DNA from: Agriotes lineatus
Taxonomy: Eukaryota; Arthropoda; Insecta; Coleoptera; Elateridae
Reading direction: 5' to 3'
DNA: 64,000 nucleotides
Assembly: GCA_940337035.1 (NCBI GenBank)
Contig: CALNHX010002828.1
Span: 62,001 to 126,000 of the forward strand
A program made the translations under genes and the position numbers. Numbering within the stretch: the stretch's first letter is position 1; every line of letters begins with the position of its first letter. Positions 54,835-64,000 of the stretch are shown one piece after another. The notes under the pieces are model-generated. The model was not told the DNA's origin. It was given only the letters and a program-made list of their open reading frames with translations, and did not search any database.

Positions 54835-56370
54835 TATATGTTAAAATAGAATGTTACCTTTCAGACCCAATGGTTGTTAGTTCAGGAGTGTCACAAAGGG
54901 GACATATGACATGCTTTTTGTTTAATTCATTCATAAATGATATTTTTCGTTGTTTCCAACATAACAATTGTTTATTATTTGCTGACGATCTAAAAGTATA
55001 GTATGATCAAATATTAAACTCATCTAGTACATCTGGGGAAATTCAAACCAACGCCTTTAAAATTGGCTTACATACTTATATTTAATTCAAACTGTCAAAT
55101 TTTATTCTTTTTATCCATCTTACAATATTATATTGAAATAAACAAATTTTCACGTAAAAGTAACGTAATTTTTCAACAAATAAGCCTGCGCCGGTTTAAT
55201 AGACACTTCATCATAGCCATACTAGATGAGATTAATTTTTAATCATACTTTATTTAAAACTAGAAACAATCAATGATGTAACAACAATATTCTTTCACTA
55301 AATATTCAAAAGTGTTGGCATATGGCCTTTTTTTAAGAAAACAAAACAATTTGAAACTAGTGACATATAACAATCGTTTGGGTTATGTTCCCAGAGTGAA
55401 AGACTTGGGTATCATTATTGATCAGAAGCTTTCATTAATTTATAGATCACATACATAGTGTAACGGTAAAATAATCAAAAATTTTAGGAGATGTGTTACA
55501 TTAACTGTAAAAGCTTATCATTGAAGTCGATTAAAACCATATATTGCTCACTGGTACGTAGTAAATTAGAATACACATCTATAATTTGGTCTCCTTCATA
55601 TAAGGTTCACGTAAAGACGATTGAACGAGTTCAACATATATTTTTGAGATTTGCTGCGAGATGTTTACATTTTAAAATTGAAAATCACAATTACGGTGTT
55701 TTATGGAAATGATGTCTTTGAACTCGTTAGAATATTGAAGAACTACTATGAGCTTATGCTTCATTTTTAAATTGTTGGATGGATTTATTTATGATCTATA
55801 TCTTAAACAAATTTATCGTCATTGGTGTTCTAATACACTATTTACGAAATTAATTTTAGTATTATTAACAGCTTTATTGCCGCACTCAGTGCGGTAATAG
55901 ATAATTTTTATTACAAAACAAAGCACATTGAACCAGAATGTATGGATGAAAATAAAATATTGAACAATATACGTATGCTTATGGCACTTAACAAAACTCA
56001 TTTGATTGCTGCAGAACTCGTCTGACCGCCTCGTTCTGACAACCAAACTGGTTCGTTAATATCTATAACATCACTATTCCAATGAAAACCCTCAGACATC
56101 ATAACCTATCTTGTATACATCATGCAACAAATTATGGCCAACATTCACCGATAATTAGGTACTTAAATTTAATAAATGCATTAAGAAGTTGTGGGTGTTT
56201 CTTTAAGTAAATTTAGAAGTGATCTTAAATGAATGTGATGTCCATGCAATGTTGTTTTGGTATATTAAAGGTTATGTTTATGACACTATATTATTATGTT
56301 AGATTATATAATTATAAACTGTTGCTAATGGGGTTACCCCATAAATCCATAAATAAATTAATAACTGAAT
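54835..56370 (+). pseudogene. Jockey-like LINE debris
   Basis: Pieces of ORF2: GVSQRGHMTCFLFNSFIND and LLFADDLKV (54880-55000), an unrelated stretch at about 55060-55380, then IYCSLVRSKLEYTSIIWSPS (in the open piece 55491-55712), then C-terminal debris with NYGQHSPIIRYLNLIN (about 56125). Many stops. The 3' end is near 56370. Confidence 0.75.
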
Positions 56371-56397
56371 TTGAATGACACTCTGTTTTTGTTCTAG

Positions 56398-56475
56398 ATG
56401 TGAAGATATCCAACTTCCTGTGGATCATATATCATCAATAGAAATGTTCAAACAATTACCATTCCTTAAGTAACT
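56398..56475 (+). other. Probable 5' exon segment of zinc-finger gene 4
   Basis: A good acceptor (CTGTTTTTGTTCTAG) at 56382-56396 precedes ATGTGAAGATATCCAACTT. One frame is open until a TAA just before the gene 4 ATG, so this is most likely leader. Where the upstream exon lies is unknown; the gene 3 leader 2.3 kb away is one possibility. Confidence 0.45.
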
Positions 56476-57411
56476 ATGGAAAATACGTCTTGTAGTTCTA
56501 CAGGAATTACACATTGCATATCGCAGAATATGAATAGCAATGAAAGTTTTGATAATCTGTCTATTAAACACGAAGACATCGAATTAAAGGATGAAAATTA
56601 TGAAAAGAAAACATTCAACAAAAATTACATAAATACTGCTTGTAGTGAAGAGAAACCTTATAGTTGCGCCGTTTGTGAATACAGCACAGGACATAAAGGA
56701 AATTTAGTTAGACATACAAAAAATCATGCAGGAGAAAAGCCATACAGATCCTTGGTATGTGAATACAAAGCAGCACGTAAAAGTCATTTAGTTAGACATA
56801 TGAAAACTCATACAGGAGAAAAGCCATACAGATGCTCAGTTTGTGAATACAGAACAGCATATAAGAGTCAGTTAGTTAAACATACGAGAACTCATACAGG
56901 AGAAAAGCCATACAGTTGTTCGGTTTGTGCATACAGAACAGCAGATAGAAGTAGTTTCCTTACACATATAAGAACTCATACAGGAGAAAAACCATACAGT
57001 TGCTCCGTTTGTGAATACAGAGCAGCAGTTAGAAGTAGTTTAGTTAAACATTTGAGAACTCATACAGGAGAAAAGCCATACAGTTGCTTGGTTTGTGAAT
57101 ATAAAACAGCAGTAAAAAGTAGTTTAGTTATACATATGAAAACTCATACAGAAGAAAAACCATACAGTTGCTGTGTTTGTGAATATAGAACAGCAATAAA
57201 AGGGCATTTAGTTGAACATATGAGAACTCATACAGGAGAAAAGCCATACATATGCTCAGTTTGTGAATACAAAACAGCACGTGAAAGTCATTTAGTTAGA
57301 CATATGAAAACTCATACAGGAGAAAAGCCATATAATTGCTCGATTTGTGAATACAGAACAGCAGAAAAAAGTAATTTAGTGAAACATATGAAAACTCACA
57401 GGAGAATGTGA
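56476..57411 (+). CDS. Zinc-finger gene 4, nine C2H2 units
   Basis: 311 residues. The N-terminal ~60 residues include SUMO-type IKHE and LKDE in the same arrangement as genes 1 and 2 (IKQE, VKDE). Then nine units of the YSCSVCEYRTAxKSxLVxHMRTH type with TGEKP linkers. The second unit (YRSLVCEYKAARKSHLVRH) lacks its first Cys and should not bind zinc normally. The last finger ends KTHRRM at the stop, which results from a small deletion joining HTGE-linker DNA to the next CEYRTA coding stretch. Open and otherwise regular; probably a nuclear DNA-binding protein. Confidence 0.88.
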   Translation: MENTSCSSTGITHCISQNMNSNESFDNLSIKHEDIELKDENYEKKTFNKNYINTACSEEKPYSCAVCEYSTGHKGNLVRHTKNHAGEKPYRSLVCEYKAARKSHLVRHMKTHTGEKPYRCSVCEYRTAYKSQLVKHTRTHTGEKPYSCSVCAYRTADRSSFLTHIRTHTGEKPYSCSVCEYRAAVRSSLVKHLRTHTGEKPYSCLVCEYKTAVKSSLVIHMKTHTEEKPYSCCVCEYRTAIKGHLVEHMRTHTGEKPYICSVCEYKTARESHLVRHMKTHTGEKPYNCSICEYRTAEKSNLVKHMKTHRRM

Positions 57412-57665
57412 ATACAGAACAGCACATAAAAGGTGATTAGTTTGACATATTAAAAGTCATATAGGAGAAAAGTCATACGGTTGCTTGGTGTGTAAATACA
57501 GAACGGCACATGAGAGTGATTTAGTTACACATATCACTACTTATACAGGAGAGAACCCGTACAGTTGGTGTATTTGTGAATACAGACCAGTACAGAAAAG
57601 AAATTTAAACACAAATGTGAAGACTCGCTCGAGAAAAGCAATATATGTGCATTGTTAGTGAATAT
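57412..57665 (+). pseudogene. Decayed fingers downstream of gene 4
   Basis: Finger-like sequence continues in broken frames (YGCLVCKYRTAHESDLVTH, then YSWCICEYRP), showing that the ancestral gene had at least three more fingers. Confidence 0.75.
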
Positions 57666-57845
57666 TAAGCAACGCAAATGTAATTTAATTACAGATATGA
57701 GTTCCAAGTGCTACACAAAAGATATTGCTTAGGAAATAATCTTCTTATTTGTGTATGCAGTCCGATACATTTTACATATTATGTATCCAAATAATCTTTA
57801 TAATAAATTTTAAATATAATGAGTTTAGGTAAATGATGTTGTAGA

Positions 57846-58354
57846 TAGGGTTTTTCGGTTCCGGGTACCCGTACTCGGACCCACCGAGTCCAGTTAGGAA
57901 TATCCGGACTCGATACCTGGTCTAAGACTCGGCGAGACCTGAGTAATATTACTTGTAAAATTATACTTATGTTGAATGGTTCTTATGTCTTAACTTTATT
58001 ATATTAGTTATGTATTTTTTCAGTTTCCTAGTTTTTATTTTTGTATTACGAGTTCTTCCAAATAATTTTCTTTTGTATACTCTTTATCTTAGTGATTAAT
58101 GATAATATGAGTGTTGTAATAACGAATTATTGATAAAAAAAAGAAAATTATTTATACACTGGTTTTTTATCTCTTTATATTTTGATAACATTCACGAAAA
58201 AATGCCTGACGTAATATGTGTTGTAACGAGATAAAAAAACCACAGTGTATAGATATATTTGAACATAAAATATCAAATACACGGGCGCAACGGGTCCGAC
58301 TGAGTTCTACCCGGACTCGACGGATCCAAAAAGCCCGAGCCTTCTTAAACCCTA
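57846..58354. mobile_element. Word element with ACTCGG/CCGAGT ends
   Basis: Starts TAGGGTTTTTCGG and ends TTAAACCCTA. The subterminal zones (57860-57945, 58280-58345) are filled with CCGGACTCG, ACTCGG, GGGTACCCG and related words in both orientations. The flanking 8-mers GTTGTAGA and GTACTAGT match at 5 of 8, so a TSD is not proven. It is absent from the paralogous flank at 44.8 kb, where the surrounding sequence is continuous except that the gap extends to about 58786. Confidence 0.65.
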
Positions 58355-58786
58355 GTACTAGTACGCACATAGACCATTCCAGGGCACCTTAGATGATTTT
58401 GTAGATGCCACCTCTACTGTAATAAATTGGCTATAACGTATTATTGACTATTGTATGTTGTTATACCACTTATTGTAATATATTGTAATGGTTGCATCTT
58501 AGGATTGCTATTTGTTCGTAAAACTATTCCAAGATATGAGATTATTTTTGATAAATAAATAAATTAATAATTAGAATGTTAAAGGATGGATTTATAGAAT
58601 AAGAGAACAACTTAAATATTTTAAAGTTATCTAATGTACAAGATATTGGATGTAATATTGTTAAGTAGTTAATATTTCTGGCATATGAATTGATTTTGTG
58701 GAGATAGTGGTTTGATAATATAATTATTTGGATCATAATATTAATTGATAATCGAAATAAGCTATAAGATAGCTAATTTGAAAGTG

Positions 58787-59241
58787 AAAGGAAAGCTCAA
58801 ATGATTATTTGAAAGAAGTTAATTATAATGTGTTAGAATAGAATAAATTATATAGAAATGGCTTAGTTTGTAAAAATGTTATATAATTATTGCTAGGTAA
58901 AATTGAAATGATGAAAAATAACAACTAAATTTTGTTCAAGAAGTGTAACATGTTTTATAGTAAAAATGAAATTTGAATAATAAAACCACTTTAATCAAAT
59001 GTTATTTATTGACTGGTTGGTGTACCTAAAGGTATATGTAATTAAAATTAAGAAAAGGAAGAAATAAAATGAATTTTAAAAATATTCTGAAAACTAAGAA
59101 GGTTATAAATGGTACAAAGAAGAATAATAACTAATAATAAAATAGTGTACATGGAATAATGGTGTCTGCAGTGGAATTGGATGAACTACATATAACTCAA
59201 TATTAGGTATCCTTTTTGGTTTAGAACTTCATGTAAGTTGC
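58787..59241 (+). repeat. 3' flank of gene 4, paralogous to 44800-45274
   Basis: High similarity over about 450 bp, ending at GTAAGTTGCT in both copies. Non-coding. Confidence 0.85.
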
Positions 59242-59309
59242 TTAAACATTAAAATTACATATAAAAAATAACATAATTAAGAACAATATCCGCAGTATGT
59301 ATCAATATT

Positions 59310-60230
59310 TTGTCTAGTTGTTATCTAAACATTCTTGCATCCTCCTCATTGATAATACAAGATTACCACATATTGCTTGGCGACAAAATTGCTCCCATAT
59401 CGAAACACTATGCTGCATTAGTGCTCTCTCTGTTCTTGGCCTCATCCCATGCCAGTCAACATCCTCCCAATCACGAACCATTGCAGCCCAAAGGTTTTCA
59501 ATTGGATTTAGATCAGGAGATCTAGATGGCCATTCAAGCACGTCAAATTCTGGGTGCTCCTGGAACTAATTCCTAACCACGCGTGCGGTATGTATGGGAG
59601 AATTATCCTGCACAAGAACAATTCGCTCGTGTTCGTGTGCAGGATACATCTCTCGGAGTGCTGGTAGGTATTTATTTTCCAAGAGCTCCACATATCTGAG
59701 CGCGGTGAAATGTGGGGGTGAGACCTGGATTAGCTGTCCAGGATCATTTTGGGACATCCATCCCCAACACCCAATGGTAATTCTTCCACTTGCTCTGTTT
59801 TCGTAAACATTTTGAGGTAGATATCGGGAATTGTGTGTCCGCCATACTCTAAGTCGAGGACTGTCCTGCGATTTGCGAATGTTTTCTCATCGGTGAAAAT
59901 AACGTTGCTTCAGTCCCTCTCCATGTTTCTTCTGCAAAACTCCATGCGAGTTTCTGCCAGCTCTGGCGTAATAACGCATTTTCTTGCAGGAAACCTGCTT
60001 TTCAATCCCCCCCTCTGCCAATCTCCTGCCCAGTGTTTTAGTGGAAACCGCCAGGTTTAATTCTTCCCGGATTTTGGGTAGTGACTGAAATGGATTTGCC
60101 TCAGAAAAGTCGGCAATGTTGTCATCCTCGTCCGGCGTTGTCTTACGTAGTCGGCCGGACTTTACCGTCAGAAGATTCTCCCGGTTTTCGAGTTCTGCAC
60201 GGTTGAGCCAGTATCTCACTGTAGATCTCT
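59310..60230 (-). pseudogene. Tc1-like transposase, decayed
   Basis: On the minus strand: DNA-binding region (60219-59887, with the FQSLPKIREELNLAVSTKTL helix-turn-helix part), then NVIFTDEKTF (first Asp), out of frame a WGWMSQNDPG-type stretch, IVLVQDNSPIHTA (second Asp) and WPSRSPDLNPIENLW (catalytic Glu in ENLW). Frames change at about 59880 and 59560. The element's own inverted repeats were not found. Confidence 0.85.
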
Positions 60231-60391
60231 AGAAAAATAAGTTCAAACTATTAAAAATAAACTTAATACAAATAAGTCACATCACAATTCGTTAGATAGC
60301 TTAAATGCGTCGTCTATTTTATCAGGAATACTTTTTTTTTGTATTTATTACTGGGATACTGGAAGAGATATTGGTAACGTTATGATATACA

Positions 60392-61991
60392 TACAGGGAG
60401 TTTATTATAACGCGCAATGTGTAAATGCGTTTATTAAAATGCAACATGGGAACGTCACTGAGTATGTAAAAACATAATATATTCTACGGAGGAATGAATT
60501 CTGTTGATGAAATTGTATAAAGACTTCAGTTTACAGTAAGTGTGTGGGTTATTACCTGTTGTTCTTTCTGATGCTTCTTTTTCAATAAAATTACGTTTCA
60601 TTAATTGCATTTTAAAATAAACGCATTTACAGATGGCGTGGCGTACCCTTAGAAACTACAGTGACTATATAATCACAGTGTGGCCATACAATTGTTGGCT
60701 GGTACTTTTGAATCCAATGTCAAAATCAGATTTTGCGAAAAACCATGGTGATGTAATAAAAAAATATAATTTTTTTAACGGTGTAAGCGACATTTGGTAA
60801 CAAAAAATTACTAAAGTCAAAATAAAATTTGACAATTATTCATTTGCTGAAGTGAAAAATTGTTATTCAAAATGACTGATCACTCAAATACAATAAAATA
60901 CCACAAAGGAGTTGAAATGTTGAAGAAATATGAGTCATACGGTGTCTTCAATTTATTACAATTAATTGAAATTGGAAAGTTCAAATCCAAAACACAAATG
61001 ATATAACATCATTTGTAGAAATCATCTCGGTAATTTAATATACTTTATTAATATCTAAATTATATTAGATAGGTACATGGGCTAAACCCCAATATAGCCC
61101 ACTGGTGCTTATGCGCATGCGCGTGATAATGTGATTCTCAGTTACAAATGTTCAGACAATGGAGGCAAACACGGGAGTCTCATGCCAGACCCAATCTTCA
61201 CTACCGTCAAGGTGCGAATTTAAGTTAGCTGCAGTTTAAGATTTGTGTGTACTTAGTACAAAAATGCCTGTGTATCACCGTAAAACAAGCAGTTAGTCCA
61301 ATCGTCGACAATAATATTGAATTTGAATTTCCCAATGAGTATTTCTCTTATTTATAGCTTAAAATCCAGTTTCACCATTGGCATAACAGTTCCTTTATGT
61401 TCATATTCCGTAAATGTCAAAATGTACCAGTGGGCTATACTGGAGTTTTCCCGACACTAAACTACTTGCTACATGTTCAACCTGGAATTGCAAATGTACA
61501 CCGCAATAATTTATTGATCAGTTACTTACGAATATTTAAGCAATATAAAACTTACAGGAAAATATTTATTTCTCTGTTAAATGTTCTGGTTTGTTGGATG
61601 TTAATACTGTGCTGAATATCGTAAATAACTAATTTGCGAAAAACGTCAAAATATGGTTCTTTTCCGTAGAAACAAACTATAATTTGGAAAACTCACGGCC
61701 GCGGGAAAACTAATAGCGGATTTCATCACGTGATACGTCCACTCAAACTTTTGACAAGTTATAAAATGCCAATGTCTTATTTTGACATTAGTAACTTTTT
61801 GTAACTAAACATTTTGTACACTATTAAAAATGACAATAACTTGGAATCCTTTTGCCTTCAGCCAATAGAAAACATGACCACCGTATGGCCACACTGTGAT
61901 TATATAGTCACTGTATTAGAAACCAATAATAACAATCAAGTCCTCGTGGAAACGGGAATACCACATTGTGCATTAAAATAAATTCACTGTA
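60392..61991. repeat. Outer inverted-repeat element around a Tc1-like MITE
   Basis: The left end TACAGGGAGTTTATTATAAC and the right end (complement TACAGTGAATTTATTTTAAT) match at about 24 of 30 positions, continuing through GC(G/A)CAATGTG. A further hairpin word, GTAAATGCGTTTATT, pairs with 60610-60630. The inside is occupied by the element at 60659-61913. Confidence 0.65.
60659..61913. mobile_element. Tc1/mariner-like MITE with 31-bp TIRs and TA duplication
   Basis: Ends CAGTGACTATATAATCACAG followed by TGTGGCCATAC and its complement, flanked by TA at 60657-60658 and 61914-61915. No transposase inside. An inner inverted pair AGCCCACTGGTGC (about 61096) and ACCAGTGGGCTATA (about 61427) suggests another nested unit. 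Confidence 0.85.
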
Positions 61992-63710
61992 TAATGTGAA
62001 CAACAGGGGAACAACTTCATGGTAATTCTATTTTGTTTTAAAAATGAATGACTTAGATATTTCCAAAAATCGTGCAATAGGGTTCTTGCAATGGTTAATA
62101 GTTATAAATGAAAACATGTTTAAAGCCAAAATAAATACATTTCACTTGAAAAAAATATTTTTAATTTTGATTCAAAACAACAGAATGATATAAATTAATC
62201 AGCTAGTATTCAAAATATGTGACGTGACACAAAATGGTTCCCTATTCGTTTGATGTCATGAATAAGTAAGCAGATGCACGTGCGTCTGGTAGCCGCTTCA
62301 GTTCAATTACAGATGAGAGTCCGGTCCCCATTTGATTGTATTGTGTGTTAAGTTAAAAGTTATTGCGTTTTTATAACAATAAGCGACGAAGGATTTGGTA
62401 AAGCTCTGTTAGATAATCTAGGTCTAAAAGTATGAGTGACATAAAATTTGTTGGTACTAAGGTGGTACACATTTGTAAAATAGTTTTGATTGTACAGGGT
62501 AGCTCAAAAAAGCACAGCAAAGTTGTATAGGTCTAAAGTTAATATTTCGTAAATATTAACATTTTTATGCAAAGATGCTCAATTTCAGACAGAAAACAAC
62601 TGAATGAAAAAACCTCAACATTTTTCGTTTTTTTTTTAAATTATCTTTCTAGTGTAAAATAATCTCTGTGAGCATTAAATTCTATAATAGAGGTTGCTGA
62701 AAATCTGCAAAATTAGCCATTTCGGATTTTTAAAAAGTGGAACGTCTTTTGTATATTCTTATGTTGTGAAAAGCTGTTTAATGAGATTTCTTCTGATATC
62801 CATAAATTCAACCTTAAAAAACAATATAAGTCCATAAAATCCCTTACTTAAAACAAAAAATCCGGTAATATGTTAATTGAAAAAAAAACTTGAACTTTGT
62901 TAATACAACAAAGAAAGCAGGTTTAGATAGCCGTAAACACAAAAACGAAAAATGCAGGAGTATTAAATCTAGTAACAAATACGGACAGATAAAAAAGCAA
63001 ATCAATTGCTCAAAATCCATAGCTTTTTAAATATTTCTCTTTGTTGCTGAAGACAATTGAACAATCTAAATTACAAAGATTTATTTTTTTACTATTAGAG
63101 GGTTTTTCTACTTACCCATTGTTAGCTAAACAATATTAATAATAAATTGTAGTTTCAACATCGAATTTGTGTTTGAAATAGAATTCTGATACTATTTAAT
63201 GAAAAGGCAAATGTGGCTATGGAAACTAAAGAATTTTGCTTATGTTAACTACCTACGCTACGCTAATTTGACATTTTGTATGAATTTGTTTTAATACACT
63301 TTTCTAAATAGATAAATACAGAAATTGCTTACTTTTAAATGAGGAGATGGTGACGGCAATATTTGAACATAAAAACAAAATCTGTAATTATCTTCACCAA
63401 GAAGGCGAAATATTAGAAAATTTGATGTAGAATTTTGTTGTTGGGCATTTGTTTTAAGTCTTTTCAGGGGTTGCTATGCTAGTATTTTTACAGTGAAACT
63501 ATACACCAATTATAGGTAATACGAAAATTTCTGTTATTCAGACATTTTTAGCAGTTACAAAATTACTCAATGCAAATTTCAGTTGGCAGTACATTCGCTA
63601 ACTTACATACGCTGCATTACTTATTCGTGACGTTACTAAACAGAAGTACGTTTATTTCTAACAGAAATTTAAGAGTTTTTATCTACAGTCCTAAACCCAT
63701 TTTCTCAAAC
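61992..63710. other. AT-rich spacer
   Basis: No recognised feature. Confidence 0.4.
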
Positions 63711-63712
63711 GT

Positions 63713-64000
63713 GCCGGACCTGGACACAACGTCGACTGTCCACAACGTCGACCGGGTATTTTGAACGCCCACAACGTCGACCGTGCCCACAACGTCGACG
63801 GAGGTTTGTTGGCCACAGCGTCGACCGTGCCCATAACGTCGACTCGTCTTGAGGGACGCAACGTCGACCGTGCCCATAACGTCGACTCGTCTTGAGGGAC
63901 GCAACGTCGACCGTGCCCACAACGTCGACGGAGGTTTGTTGGCCACAGCGTCGACCGTGCCCATAACGTCGACTCGTCTTGAGGGACGCAACGTCGACCG
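63713..64000. repeat. GTCGAC tandem array with two alternating unit types, cut by window edge
   Basis: After an irregular start, 44-bp unit A (CCCACAACGTCGACGGAGG...) and 43-bp unit B (CCCATAACGTCGACTCGTC...) follow as A (63786-63829), B (63830-63872), B (63873-63915), A (63916-63959), B (63960-). Each unit contains GTCGAC twice. Period A to A is 130 bp. Open frames through it are an effect of the repeat, not genes. Confidence 0.9.

Noticed and set aside
63683..63991. 102- and 71-codon ORFs with repeated VDVMGTVD-type peptides
   Set aside because: Translation of the GTCGAC tandem array; unit lengths of 43 and 44 bp shift the frame, so no real repeat protein.

Overview
This window is from an insect nuclear genome, probably a beetle; that is an inference from style, not a database match. 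The evidence is AT-rich DNA, several non-LTR retrotransposon clades, Ty3/gypsy and BEL/Pao elements, hAT and Tc1/mariner remnants, a Crypton-like tyrosine recombinase of the insect type, a short TTAGG run, and tandem paralogues of a C2H2 zinc-finger gene with spliced 5' leaders. It is mostly layered mobile DNA. I see no bacterial genes, tRNAs, rRNAs or CRISPR.

Layout. 1-3.1 kb: foldback elements, including two inverted-repeat pairs that interleave (A B A' B'), one split by a hAT-like element with an 8-bp target-site duplication (TSD). 3.39-8.26 kb: an almost full-length, decayed Ty3/gypsy element on the minus strand, with 234-bp LTRs, primer binding site and polypurine tract, and a LINE endonuclease fragment between leader and gag. 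9.1-10.3 kb: a decayed Crypton-like recombinase. 11.1-13.9 kb: nested palindromes, one carrying inverted copies of an invertebrate gene of unknown function. 15.4-17.4 kb: two candidate exons of an unrecognised host gene with a LINE in the intron. 17.5-21.8 kb: an RTE-like LINE between inverted repeats.

Zinc-finger cluster. Gene 1 (22.4-26.4 kb, about 28 fingers, broken by a frameshift, a nonsense codon and an insertion), gene 2 (37.7-39.3 kb, intact, 12 fingers), gene 3 (53.9-54.35 kb, leader and N-terminus only) and gene 4 (56.4-57.4 kb, intact, 9 fingers), plus a 3' fragment of a gene-4-like copy at 44.5 kb. Genes 1-3 share a promoter, a non-coding first exon and a GTAAGTAAG splice donor. 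Genes 1 and 2 also share several kb of 3' flank. These proteins are probably nuclear DNA-binding regulators with SUMO-type motifs near the N-terminus. Genes 1 and 2 each have a different hAT-like element just upstream of the leader; gene 3 keeps the empty site.

Between and after the zinc-finger genes lie a BEL/Pao gag-protease, RTE-like and Jockey/CR1-like LINEs, tRNA-like SINE candidates, a hAT transposase remnant, a Tc1-like transposase, and a GTCGAC tandem array running off the right edge.

The most unusual theme is a set of about eight short elements. Each builds its two ends from its own short repeated word (for example GGCGAAACGG, GTACGATAAT, GAGTCGTTC, CACGTTCACG, ACTCGG). Where both edges are clear they have hAT-like termini and TSDs of 8 bp (9 bp in one). 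A second theme is hairpin elements sitting exactly at the centre of other hairpins.
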